A stretch of DNA of 64,000 nucleotides from contig RCAB01000031.1 in NCBI GenBank assembly GCA_003640385.1, positions 218,454-282,453 on the forward strand. The letters are read 5' to 3'. The DNA comes from Setaria digitata. Its lineage: Eukaryota; Nematoda; Chromadorea; Rhabditida; Setariidae. Below the pieces are notes generated by a model that saw only the letters and a program-made list of their open reading frames with translations, did not search any database and had not been told where the DNA came from. The translations under genes and the position numbers were made by a program. Positions 38,593 through 50,992 of this stretch are shown piece after piece; positions within the stretch are counted from its first letter, which is position 1, and every line of letters begins with the position of its first letter.

Positions 38593-41500
38593 ATGTCAAG
38601 TTCCAGAGTGGAAGATGATTGCGATGAATGGAAACAGATTTTCACTCGGATCGATTCTTATTTTAGAGATGATATTGTTCTTGAGGGTACAAATCATGCT
38701 TCTGCTCAGGTATTGCCGACATATTTATTTAGAAAACTTTTCCTAGCTTCCTCAACATTATGACCACTATTTTTTTGCTCACAATAAGCTCAACTCAAAA
38801 TTTTATTTCGGTTATAAAAACTTTTCTAATATATTCAACGTATTTTCCTTGTCTCTTGTATCCTACAAGTTACTATACGTTAGTTATTTTTTATGCTTTT
38901 TATACTACTAACCTTTAAGAAAACCTGTTTCAGTCAGTACTTGTCAGAAATATTGATGAAAATGTAATGTTTCTTTAGCTGATTACTTCAATTGATCCAT
39001 CGGATTCCATTTTTGGCATTAACACAAACAGAAAAATTCAATGCTCATGACAAATTAGCGAAATAAAATGCTAGGATTATATCTCTATTTAGTTACAGTG
39101 CAGTCCTTCATTATAAAAACTAATAGCAGCAAAGTTAGAAAGGACGTTACTTGAGTTTCAATGTATATCTGTCGTTCAGTCCTGTGAAATACTGCATTTT
39201 AACTGAATCGTCCAAATTATTCCTGCTGGTGATCTAAAGACTTTTTGTACTTCCTTTAATTGTAAGATAGATGGGAAACTTTTGCATAGTATCCATTCTC
39301 TGGAAATGAACGATTATGTTAGGACCTTCTCATTTAAGAACTTCACTACTTCTCGAGATGCAAATAACTGTTTGTTTAGATGGAACGGCTTAAGAATTTC
39401 ACCAAAACTGCTTCATTTTTAAAAAATATTAGAATACAGAATTTCATCTTGTTTTTCCTCATTTCTGAATTAAAAAAGTGTGGAAGAGAAAACCCCCCCT
39501 TCCCCTCCCCTTCCCCCCCTAAGAAAAAAAAAAAAAAAAACAATGATCTTCTCTATTATTAGATGGAATGCTTATATACGCCGCGCTGTTTACTGTTTGT
39601 TTACTTTTTAATCCTTTCTGTTTACTGTGTTTCAAAATTCAACAGTCTGTCACAATACAGTCAGTGGCATAAAAGGAATGACCAGCTTTAATTTAGCCAA
39701 AAAAATCTCTGTACATCTTAGTAATCATGCCTGCCAGATTAGACTGATTCAGCACTTTTGTTATTTTTGTTCTAACACACTCGATGATTGGTACTGACAA
39801 TCCAGCTGAAAAGGTGAAGTGCTGGATGTTTTCAAATTCAATTCAATTTTTTTGCAGCTGAGATTTTTTTTTTTTTTTTCAAAGAAAAGAAATGCATCCT
39901 TAAATTGTACAAGAAAGAGCAGAAGCAATACTGGCACAGAAGAATATTAAGTCTATTCTCACTTCTTATTACATAACTTGCAATCTTTTATCATTTATTA
40001 CGATCAATATTTCACAAAATATTTCGCAATTTTTGATTGCATTTTATAGAAATAATTTTGCTCTTCAAGATGGAAAAAAAAAAAATTTTTTTTAATGTAA
40101 TGAATCTGATAATATATGTTTGAGATGAAAAAATGAATAACTTATTTACAGCTTGGTTGGTGTATCACAGTAGCTTATGTAATTGTCATCTTATTTGGAG
40201 CATTTGGTAATATGCTTACAATTATTGCAGTCCTTTATAATCCCCAAATTAGGACAACGAGGAACTTTTTTATTCTTAATTTGGCATTATCTGATTTTTT
40301 CATTTGTACTATCGCTGCGCCAATCACCTCTTATACAGTAAGGACAGATTTGTTCGCTGTCTTCATTTTCACTTTTATCAGTATTTACTTTTGAAAATCA
40401 ATTAATTCTTCCATAATGATAAATTTGGTAAAAGTTTTTTTTCCTCGAATACGAATGAAAAAAAATTAAAGTCTAATGAGAAAAGAAAAATGAATCCTTT
40501 GCGATTTAATTTAAATAATTTCCATGCCATTTCAATTGCAGGCACATGATTTAAATTCACTTGTAATGAAAATCATCTAAATTAAATGATAATGGTAAAA
40601 GTACACACCTTTTCCAGGTATTATACACATTCTGGCCATTCGGCCTAGCAATGTGCAAAATAGCTGGCTCTTTACTTGGCTTTGGTATTTTTTTATCAAC
40701 CTTTTCTATAGCAGCAATTGCTCTCGATCGGTAATTAAGTTTTTCTTAAATTTGACTACTTGCCTGAATGATGCTAGCCGAAAATTTAGTCTTGATGCAA
40801 CTTGCCAATTTTTTTTCTTTATAAATGAAGTATTACATTCTACGTCTTCAGTTAAATAGAAATGAAACAGAACTGTTCCGAAAAATTCAAAATTTGACTG
40901 TGATTAAGACTGGCAGTAGATTACTTTTCAGCTGTGTCGTAATAATATTTCCGACAAAACGAAAGCGTCAACATAATTTAGCTTTATTATTATTTTCACT
41001 AATATGGGTCATTTCAATTGCACTAGCATTACCACTACTGATAACTTCGGATTTAAATACAGTATTCGATGATGATAAATGCGGGATTTCATTGAAAATT
41101 TGCCATGAAAAGAATGAAATTTGGAACTTGGTATGTTTTGTTGCAAATTCAGTTTTTTAATCACTACTCATCAAAGAGTTGGATTGAGAAAAAGAAGGAA
41201 GGAAGATAATGATATGATAGAGGTGCTGGATGAAAAGGCTAATCAGTACTGGAACTTCTTTCTCATAAAATCATTGTCTTAACAGTTCGTTAACATCTCA
41301 CAAGCTATTGTTAAATTTCATTGAATCAATCCGATAGAATGATTTTAGATGCCTATAAGTAAACGCGCTTATACTTTGGCAGTGTTATTAACACAATATG
41401 CTATCCCATTAATATCAATTGTTTTTGCATATAGTACCATTGCGCTGAGGATGCAAATTAGGATGAACAGTCGTTTGGCTTCTTCCACCTTTACCGCAAA

Positions 41501-42800
41501 TGCTGGTAATAACGAAAGGAGAAAGTGAGATTTCGTCTTCCTTTAAGAACTGAATTAGAAATAAGTGAAATGTTTAATTAGGACTGAGCTGCCAGAGGGT
41601 GGTGCAATTTTACGCATTCCTTCACTGAAACCTTCCTCTGCATGAGGAATTTCCGTTTAGTTCGCTCTCTGGTAGGGATAGTTTAGCACTGGTACAGCTT
41701 ACTTAAAGGTTTTGAAAATATGTTCATCTCATCATGATGTTGCACAAATAAAGCATCTAGCGACAAATTGTTAATGCAATTACGGTTCAATAATTATCCT
41801 GGATTACTAATTTTTTTCTCCAACAAATCTACAAATTACTTTGCAACCAATAAAGATGATAACTAGTAAAACTGATTAGTAAATTAGGATTCTAATTTTT
41901 CCTTTTGTTTGGAAATTAATTGAATTTTGCAGATCAGTCGCAGTACGACAACGACGTACACACCTACTTCTTATTTGCGTGGTAATTGTTTTTGCCGTTG
42001 CGTGGTTACCACTGAACGTCTTTCACGTGCTTAACACATTTGAGATTGTCGAATTTTCTGTACCCATATTTGCGATGTGCCATTTGGTTGCAATGGGTTC
42101 CGCGTGTTTGAATCCTGTCTCGTATGCATTCTTCAATCAGAACTTCCGACAGCAGTTCATCATGTTCTATGAAGTAGCAATCAGGTAATTTTTCGGCACA
42201 GTTGAATACATCTCCATCAACGAGTCAAGCTGACCAGTTACTATGACTCTTCTAAATGAACTGTTAGCTAAATTATGCTTATTTCGCATCTTCTTTCACA
42301 CATGCTTCGTGTTTTTCCTTTTTTGGAAAGCACTAATTAATCTTGTCGTCAGTAATAATTAAGCAGTTAGATCGAAATTATGAAGTCTCGATTTCACATT
42401 GCGTAAAAAAGTTAAAGAGAATAAGATGCAAGCTTTTCATGAATGACATTCATTTCATCATATATTATAAATTCAGCACGTGTATTCTTTTTTGTAGCTA
42501 AAGTAATTTTACAATAAGCTAGAAAAAATATAGTTTTCTAACTCACTCTATACAAATACATGCACATCTACATTTTTACTTCTCGTAATTTAACACTTTT
42601 TCTATAATTACGAGGAAATTCTATGACAACCAGTTTCTGGATGCGATAATTGCAGGAAGCCACAGCAAATATTTGGATGGGCAACACCAGTAGGGTACAA
42701 ACGTAATCGGATAAAATATAACCGACCAGTAAGAGGTGCGACTACTGCGCAGCATGCGCAAACTGTTGCAGCTATCAAGTCAACGAATGAAAGAATATAA
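38593..42800 (+). CDS. Neuropeptide receptor, rhodopsin-family (NPY/FLP-like)
   Basis: Seven exons: 38593-38709, 40152-40337, 40618-40730, 40932-41130, 41349-41524, 41933-42184, 42656-42800; 395 residues. Class A GPCR landmarks: TM1 GAFGN, TM2 FFILNLALSDFF, ECL1 FWPFG, the TM3 cysteine and ALDR (136-139, replacing DRY), TM4 LIWVISIALALPLL, an ECL2 cysteine (DDDKC) for the disulfide, TM5 QYAIPLISIVFAY, TM6 AVAWLPLNVF (residues 285-294), and TM7 NPVSYAFFNQNFRQ (324-337). FWPFG and AWLP resemble NPY/RFamide receptors, so a FMRFamide-like or NPY-like ligand and G-protein signalling in neurons or muscle is inferred. The N-terminus is short and acidic without signal peptide, usual for the family. 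A tttttag 14 bases upstream of the ATG is a candidate trans-splice acceptor. The tail ends basic (GYKRNRIKYNR) before the stop. Confidence 0.87.
39493..39519 (-). other. Potential G-quadruplex on the minus strand
   Basis: Four C-tracts on the plus strand (7, 4, 4 and 7 bases) with loops of one or two bases, followed by a poly(A) run. The complement fits the G4+ four-tract rule. In the first intron of the peptide receptor gene. Confidence 0.8.
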
Positions 42801-43900
42801 CAAAGAATTGGCTTAAAGCACCATGACCAATAGTAATTTACTTCCATTATTTGACTAGAGTTCTTAATTAGCTTTTTCCAGCACCAATACAAAATATCTT
42901 TTTGTTGAATTAAACAGTTCAATTATCTGCTCAAACATTTTCACTGGACTTCAAGCAAGTAACACAGAGTGAATTTGAATTGTCACTTCAAGAAACCGTG
43001 TCTGAGGCTTCAGGATGCAGTGGGCAGTGTACTGCATAGTATTTATTATGAGTTATCTGGTAATGTATGAATTTTTTTTTGCTTTGGGTGATCAGCTCTC
43101 ATAATTAAACAGAACATTTGCCTTGTGATAACTCTGTTAAATATACTTGCACAATCGAAATTTGAATCGCTTAATCAGCAGATCTGCGGCAACTGCTTAC
43201 TGTCGTAAACAGCATTGTGTGATATGCTCATTTATGTAATCTAGGTATTATTTCACTTGCACAATATTTTAAGTGCGGAACAACTGTTTTGCTAGAGACT
43301 TGTAGAAGGCCCTGTTTTCCAATTATGTTTCTTCTCGTGTTAATAGAGATAACGCATTTTGGCTTTAAGAAACTTACATTTTCCACTGAATCTTCCAAGA
43401 AAGTCAAATCAGTGCATCAATTGAAACAGGGCATATCTAAATCCGTTTTCACTATGAATATGTTATTTGATTTTTTGTGACAATTTTGGTATAATAAATA
43501 AAGATTACTGGATTTAACAAGAAATCTTCTAGTTAGCTACAAGTCTTGGACTAATTAAATTGAAGCTAACCTGACTATACAATAATTCAGCAGTTAGAAA
43601 AAGAAAAAGTCCCTTTTTCAGATGTATTCCTAATACATAATACAATGAGGACTGGTACTTTCCTCCGCTAGAAATGAACGCTATCCACTAATGCAGAACT
43701 GCATCTATGCAACCTATCAGATCATGGCAATTACAGAAGGCATAACACGCAATATGTCATGGTTTATTAGCGATATAAAGTACCGTAGTATATAGTAACT
43801 ATTTTAAATGCAGTAGATCTGGAATTAATTTAAATCTAAATTGCTTTAAGGTAATCAAAACTTGATGCTTTACTCTTTTGCACAGGACTAATAATGTACA

Positions 43901-43952
43901 GTATCAAAATAGTATCAAAAAGTATCAAAATAGTATCAAAAAGTATCAAAAT
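43901..43952. repeat. Short tandem repeat, five copies of gtatcaaaa plus spacer
   Basis: Unit alternates between gtatcaaaata (11) and gtatcaaaaa (10), making a 21-base dimer period. Exact by eye. Confidence 0.85.
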
Positions 43953-45185
43953 GCATCTGATAGTGAAGAATGGTACAGAAGTGTCAGATTGTTCTTCTCA
44001 TCACATTAATTAATCTTTTTTTTTTTTCCAAAATGAGTATTTGATATAAACAAGACTCATCATCATTATCATCCTTATTTGCACTATCATTATTCCTATC
44101 GCTTATTACAGCAGGTCGGATTCTATTGAAAGTGCTACCGTAAATTACTATCCTTACGACCGTCCTGTACAAAACTAATGATATTTCCTATCGATACAAT
44201 AAAAAAAAAAAAACTGATCAGGAAATCATCGCTGGCTCCAACCCTTAAAACTTCACTATAAATTCAGCATTCTTGATGTTATTCCCGACCTCGTGAAAGT
44301 CTCGGTGGCAGATAATTTGTGGGGCTCACCTAAAACATCAACTGTAATCACACTCATTTGGCGGAGAGGATCTGTTTGTTTATGGACATGAATCTAAGCA
44401 TTCCTCCTTCATCTCAGTAGCGTTCTCTTCATCTTGGTGATCTTCGGTTTATTCGTATTCATCACAGTCACAATTCACTTCTTACGTCATCACTACAGAA
44501 ACTTGTTGTGAAACAACCAGATCAGTCGAAGTTCCGTAGGAACTAGTCATTTGTATGATCAAACTTTAGGAAGGCGGATCAAGTAAAACTAAACGAAAAG
44601 AATGCTTCATGGCTCCAGCTTAATTACATTTCAGCACAAAGAGAGCTGAAAATTGACCGGTCAGTTCTATCACATAGCATTCCTTATCTAACCATTCATG
44701 GCTTCCACAGTTGGTCAACTCTTCCTGCGAACTTCCCATTAGTATAATTTATGTTTCAAGCTACAAATGAAAGCCGAGAAGACAGCATGTGGTTTTATCG
44801 GACATTCGTTTCTTTGCATGCTTTGATCGCTCTTCCACCGGGATCACGACCTTCTCCACCATCACTCTCAGGTAATTCCCTATCCTAGCCAGCTAATTAG
44901 AAGCGACCTAATTAGGAAAGAGTAGAAATCGTCAGCAGCAACTGCTACTGGATTACCAAAGGCACGCACTATCCCACCTCCACCGCTTCTCCCTCTGCAC
45001 TCTACCCAAATCGCACACTCCCTTCACGGCTATCCTCCAGCAATCGATCTTTCTACAACTTATTGCTTTGCATATGTACGTATATTTTCATAATGTCTGC
45101 TTTCATCGCACTGGGAAAACGCGGCCGTTGAAATCGTTACGCAAGCAGCGTAGTTAAAAGTCGTTCTGAGGTTGTGATGTTGCAC

Positions 45186-45198
45186 AGGTCAGAGGTCG
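45186..45198 (+). promoter_or_regulatory. Candidate DR1 nuclear-receptor half-site pair
   Basis: AGGTCA, one base, AGGTCG: a direct repeat spaced by one, the form bound by RXR/HNF4-type receptors. Lies about 555 bases upstream of the next gene's ATG. Short motif, so chance is possible. Confidence 0.3.
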
Positions 45199-45730
45199 CG
45201 CCATTTCTTTATTAGGTTTGTTTACTGTGAATAGCTGTTTGTGATTTCTGACGGGTATAAGAGAAGTTTTAGATTATTTTAGAATGTCGCAGGTCCACTG
45301 CATTTTTCATATGAATGCCTATCTGTCGTGCTCAGAAATGTCTCTTGAGCATAATTCAAAAAAGCAGATATTTCAGAGTGGAACATAACTAGTTCAGGCA
45401 TTGCCGGTTTTGTCATCAGTTTTACTTTTGAAGCGCCTTCATGGTATCAGTTAAAAACAATATTAATCTCTCTCAACAGACAGCTCGCCTTTACTGTTAG
45501 TTCATAAATAGAACATTTAAATTCTTATGTTGGTTCTTTAGCATTTTCAATGTATCTACCTGTATTACTGATAAGGAATATGTTCCAGACACGGAAAATG
45601 TTTTTTCTCTGTGCATCGATGAAGTGGATAGAAGTTGTAAAGCTTTCCAAATCGAAGAAGTATTCATTATGCTGCTTCGATCGGCAATGATAGTTACCAA
45701 TGTATAAAAACAATGGATAAATAATGTTTC

Positions 45731-45744
45731 TTTTTTTTTTTCAG
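45731..45744 (+). promoter_or_regulatory. Candidate spliced-leader acceptor of the proline-rich gene
   Basis: A run of T ending in CAG, nine bases before ATG at 45753, with no coding exon seen upstream. In nematodes this arrangement typically marks trans-splicing of a leader onto the mRNA. Confidence 0.45.
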
Positions 45745-45752
45745 ATTAAGTA

Positions 45753-48700
45753 ATGGCACTTTTACTACAATATGCTGCACATCACGCTGGAAAATCTGAT
45801 CGAGTAATCAGTTTTTTAAAAAGTTCGTTCTTATTTTTACCTTTTTTAGTTCTCAAAGGCTTCCTTGTTATGAGAAATTTACATCTTCCAGGACTACGGT
45901 TGTGCTGATTTGGAAGAACACTTTCACGCAAGTATATATTCCTGTACTTATTTCTTATCCGATTAACATATTAAGCAACGAACTACATGATTGGTGCAGA
46001 AGAGGATCAGAAGGGCCTCCCTGAATCATTCACGAATAAGGTTTGTTTATCATTCTTCAAACCATTATTGTTTGGTCTCGATAATCACATCACTGTTTCA
46101 TTAACAATTACAGTGATTTACAGTGATCAGAACAAAGTTTGATACTTGTGTAATGTTCGAATAGAACCATTTTAAAATAATTTTTAATCTAGGTGGGGAT
46201 TATGGAACAGGAAGACGGGGAAGTCAGTGATGCATCTAATTGTGAAGTAAGTTTTTTAACAAAATGTCTTGAAGATAATGATTAATTTTACTTTGTCGCG
46301 ATCAGCTATTTATGTTTTTTCTTTTTTAATTGTCATGCGGAATATTAACGTAGAGTCTAAATGCAGGTGGCGAATGATGAAGGTGAAATAGTAGACCAAC
46401 AAACCAGCAAGTCCCATCGTAAAGAAGACGATCCATTGGCAAAGACAGATGTAAATGCTTCGAAGAAAACAGCACTTGAAAAATTAAAAAATATGAGTTT
46501 TAGTTCCAGATCGAAACTTCCTGTCCGGAGGTTGGCATCGATTTATTTGTTGCTCTTTATAACTCATTTTTTTTTTTTTTTCCAGTAGGAAACTTTATAA
46601 ATTTTAATCTTGTATAATGCCGTTGCTTTAAGTTCTGTGAATTTATTTTCATACAGATTTTTCAACAGTTGATGTTGTTGTTCTTTGCAGCTCATCAATG
46701 GAGCGACGAGAAAGGGAGAGAAAAGAGAGGCAAACTACGTGGGTTATGTCATTATTATTTTGTTTTTCACCTTATCTTTACTTCACTATCTCTTTGAAGC
46801 TCAAGAACATACATAAATTAACGATTTAAGGACAGCGAAACTCCAGCATTCGCCACGCCGTGACAATGATGAAGAAAGGCGACAAAGAAAGAGACGTTGG
46901 GAAGAACGGAATGATGAAGTATTGCTTTTCTCAACTTTTTTGCCTTTACTTTTTATGCCTTGTTTAGACTTGTTAAGTCGTACTCAGTCCTCGTCGCCAT
47001 CTCAAAAATCCGATCGTCTTACAAGTCGGATTTTCAGACGCAATTGCTTTCACAGGAGATAGAATATATATTAATATATCGGTTTCGTAGATTTCCTGGT
47101 AGTGGCATTGAAGTATTGAAATAGTTGCTGCTAATCTTCGTAATGTTTCAAGCAGGATCGTCATCAAGCAAATGCTGAGGAGCGGCCTAGGCCTTTGAGG
47201 GAAGCTGTTGCAGCAGCTCACGTTGCACCGTTACCAATAAGATCTGTTGAGCCAGCACGACCTAATGATCAACCGCATACATTGCGTCAACGTGTCGAAA
47301 AATTAATCAGCGTTCAGGAGAGCGAGGTAGAAGTTTTCGCTATATAAATGATTTCTTGTGCGATCTAAGAAACTGTATTTCTCCTAGTACTTTTTTTTTC
47401 CTCCAGGCTATCAATATGTCCGATAAAGAACTTAGGAATTTGATAGCACGAATGTGCGATCTCAGTAAAGAGCAACAACGGTTACAGCGAGGTCGACAAA
47501 CTCAATTTGAGTAAGTAGTTCATTACTACTTTTATGCGGTTGATATGAAAATTTCCATTTATAATTTTTTCTTTTTTTTTTTCGTGGTTATAAAGCAGTG
47601 GCGATTAAGTCGTAATTTATAGTCTCAAATAACGATTTTTATAGTACACTCCGAGAAATATATATGGAAGTGAAGGATGATATTGAAAAGCTATACATCC
47701 GCATTCCGGTGCATTTAAGAATGGATCTTCCGCTTCCGCCTCAAAGTTTGCATCCTTCTGCTTCTTCTTCTGGAGGTATTTTTATTAGTCCTCTTAAGAA
47801 TATGTTTTTGCTCCAAAAATCACTCATCTAAACATTACTGGATATACATATACATAGCGATTCTTTTTTTTTTTTTTTGATAAATTATTTATCAAGACCC
47901 TTCTTCCCCTGGAATTTGTCCCTGATAAATCTAATACTATTTTTTGGGATTATTCAGTTATTTTAGGCAAATTTCACGAATGATTGCGTACAAAAAGTTA
48001 GAAAACTTGTCCATTTCTTTCCTTTTACTTAGTTTTTGATGTGTTTTCAGGCCCATTACAAATGAACGGAGGAACAACTGCTTTTCAGTTGGAACAAAGG
48101 TTCCGACTACCGAGTCTTTTTGATTCGCCGCAAGTGATTGGAAGTGCAAACATGCGGCTGAATCCTGGTAATGATTCTGAAGTCAATGTGCGAAGTGAAG
48201 AAAGGTGTACTGGAGGACGGATGGGATTTGGCGAAGTTGGAAGTGTTTCCAGTGATCCACAGAGAGTGTTAGGTGGTAGGAATGGCACAGTTTTCAGTGG
48301 TGGATTGAATGAACATGGGATGTTTGAAGATATAAGTCGGATTGGAATGGGGAGCGGCGGTACATTGCTAAGGAATGATTCAAATTCAACTACTGCCGTG
48401 GAACGTGCACCTCACACAGGTTCTGGTTCAGAACAAACAGTACATTCCATAAACGGTAAAAAACCGCTCTTTCCTGGGTTGAATGGTCCTAGCCATTTAG
48501 ATCAGTCTGCTTCAATGATTCCTTCAACGAGTGCCTGTGATCCCGCCCCTAAGCCGCTGTTCAGCCGATTGGATTTCGCTGATGGTAATTCCAGATTTTC
48601 CGGAAGCGGTCCTTCCCATGATATGTTTGCTAAGATCGCTACTGATCTGCCATCGCAGATGGGTAGCTTTAACGACCGCCCATCAGCACTAATGAGCTTT

Positions 48701-50992
48701 GGTAATACAGCTAGTCCAAACCAAGCATCGCATTCAATTGGACGACAAATTTACGACACTGCTGACAAATCGGCAACCTCAAATTATGCTGGGGTACAGA
48801 CAAATGCTTTAAACAAACTGGAGTCTGGAGGTAAATGCTGTTAATTTATCTGAATAAGAATGAGAAATACAAAAAGTACTGAAGATGACAAAGTTTCGAA
48901 GTCCCTGATTTGTGCCGAAACTAAATTTTCATCATTCTCTTTGTAGCCGGTGTCTATTCATTTCCAGAAAATGATGGTGGTATACGAGGAGTTAATCAGC
49001 ATTGCCGCATGCACTCGGGATCACAAGGTCCAAATAGTTTCATTCATCCCAACAAGCCTGCCTCTCCAGTTTCTGATTTTCCCTCGAATCTTTCAATAAG
49101 GTATCATTTCCTTTCTTCTTCTACTTTAGTTATTTTGTTGCCTTCGCATTGGTGGATTTTCCCATCGAATCTCTTATAAACAACAGTCCATTTTATATTA
49201 ATTTGTTCAGATCGTACAGAAATTATGCAGAAATTTCAGTAGCGCTAAACAAAGGATATCTGCTTCTAAAACTGTGGATTTTCTTGGCCACGTTAAACAG
49301 CGTAAGGCACAAAAGTTGCGTCCTGGGACTATCTTTTTACAGATTGTCTCAACAAAAAATAAAATTCCTTTTCATGGCATATTTGTTGTTGAGACCTGTC
49401 AAAAGCATTTCATTTAATCATGGAAAATTTTCAGGACTGTTTCCAACTCAGTAGATACCGACACTACCCTCTGTAGCACATATCATGAAAGTCTTATTCA
49501 TTTGAAGTCGAACGAGATTCAAAGCAGTTCTCAAGTACCTCTTCCGAATCTGTCTGAGCCGCCTCCACCTTTTGGTACTGCTCCCATGAATGGCCCAGCT
49601 ATGTTGTCAAACAAATTGCCAAATGCTGTTCTTTTGAATACGATGCAAAATTCAAATATTGTACCAACACAGACGGTACCATCACCAGCTGTTTCTGGTT
49701 CGGCATATCCTTCGGAGCATCCAGTTGGTACTCTTCAGTCACTTGCTTCAACCGCTGCTGGTAGTGCGCTAAATTCTTTACCTGGAAGCAACACTTCACA
49801 GAACTTACAGTCGCAACCTGGAAATGCTGCCGTTGCACCATCCTTAATGTCATTACATTCCGCATCATCTACAGTTAGTGTTCCACCTCCTGATTTTTCA
49901 GTCCCTCCACCATTACCGCCATCCTTGACAACAAGAACAAGTGTTGGTACACCTATTACTAGTAATTTATTAAGTCACACTGAACCAACCAGTTCCGGTG
50001 ACTCAAGGACAGGACCTGCTTCAAACCCTCCCCTTCAGAGAAGCTTGTCGCATATGAAGGGAGGGGTATTACCAAACAGTACTGTACTGAGTGGCTTACC
50101 TTCAATGAATGTTCCTCCACCTTCATTTTCGGTACCACCTCCTCGAGCACCGCCCACGTTTCCCACTCCTCCACCGATGGCATCCAGTGGGATAACTTCT
50201 GGACCTAGACCTGTCAATCTGGCGTCTTCCATGGTTGCGCCACCTCCAAATCTCATGACAGGACCAGTAGGCCTAAGTTGTCCACCACCAGATATGTCTC
50301 AACCTCCGCCTAACATTCGTAATGCACTGGGAGCAGGCAATCCAGAAGGCGTTCAACAAATGGTCACCGCAGTTGTTGGCCAGTCTGCCGTGATCGGTCA
50401 AACACCTGTAGAAGTCGTAACGGAATTAATCGCCAATGCTTACAACAGAGCTGGAGGCATAAGGCTTCATCATGATGCATCCTTGAAGCAACGGATGTCT
50501 ATGACCACAGAGAACACCGTGATGATCAATAAAATGAGGGCCCCTGCACCTGCTGGGCCACCCAGACCACTTTCTTCGGTGGGTAAGTTACCACCACCGT
50601 TAATGCTTTCACCTAGCACCCGCGGTGGTCCTCCATCCAGAATTTCTAGTTTCAACAAGCGGAAAGGATCACAAATTCGACCATCGGCAACGCGCCCACA
50701 ACAGCGTCAAAAGCGACAAATAAGCGATATGGTAGCCATCATTCCGGATGAGCATGGTAATTAAACTGCATTACGGGGTTGTTCCTCGGGAAGTTTAATA
50801 GCCAAAATTAATTTATTTTATCCGTTTTGACCATTACGCTAGGATCTATGCTTTTCTTTTCTTGTTTAATATTCATTTTTCGCAATTTATGGGAAACAAA
50901 AAAGACAAATTTCAGACCATCCCAGTTCACGCGAAGAGCCAGATGACAATATTTTTCTGATAGTGTCTGATGAAGAGGATGGCAACAAGTAG
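45753..50992 (+). CDS. Large nuclear-type proline-rich protein, family not recognised
   Basis: Fourteen exons: 45753-45803, 45892-45931, 46000-46040, 46193-46246, 46367-46530, 46691-46738, 46831-46918, 47156-47326, 47407-47510, 47645-47775, 48051-48830, 48947-49100, 49435-50756, 50916-50992; 1074 residues. N-terminal part is acidic (EQEDGEVSDASNCE), then a Arg/Glu-rich basic stretch (SMERRERERKERQ; RRQRKRRWEERNDE, about 118-162), a likely coiled coil (about 200-260, KELRNLIARMCDLSKEQQRL), a long Ser/Gly-rich low-complexity part, and a 440-residue Pro/Ser-rich exon with repeated PPPxFSVPPP motifs. Near the end come KRKGSQIRP and QKRQ basic clusters and an acidic tail. The mix of RE repeats, polyproline and basic clusters suggests a nuclear RNA-processing or transcription scaffold, with PPP motifs as WW/SH3/GYF ligands. 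That is inference; I do not recognise the family. Confidence 0.8.

Larger units (their letters stand above)
42801..45752. other. Intergenic region between receptor and proline-rich protein genes
   Basis: No confident gene. Contains a 51-codon hydrophobic-start frame (43328-43480, plus) followed by AATAAATAAAG, a five-copy 10/11-base repeat (43901-43952) and a notably less AT-rich segment (about 44800-45200) that probably is the promoter of the next gene. A poly(T)-cag at 45731-45744 sits nine bases before that gene's ATG. Confidence 0.45.

Noticed and set aside
50035..50256. Glycine-rich minus-strand frames over the proline-rich exon
   Set aside because: Mirror of CCA/CCT proline codons of the true plus-strand exon.
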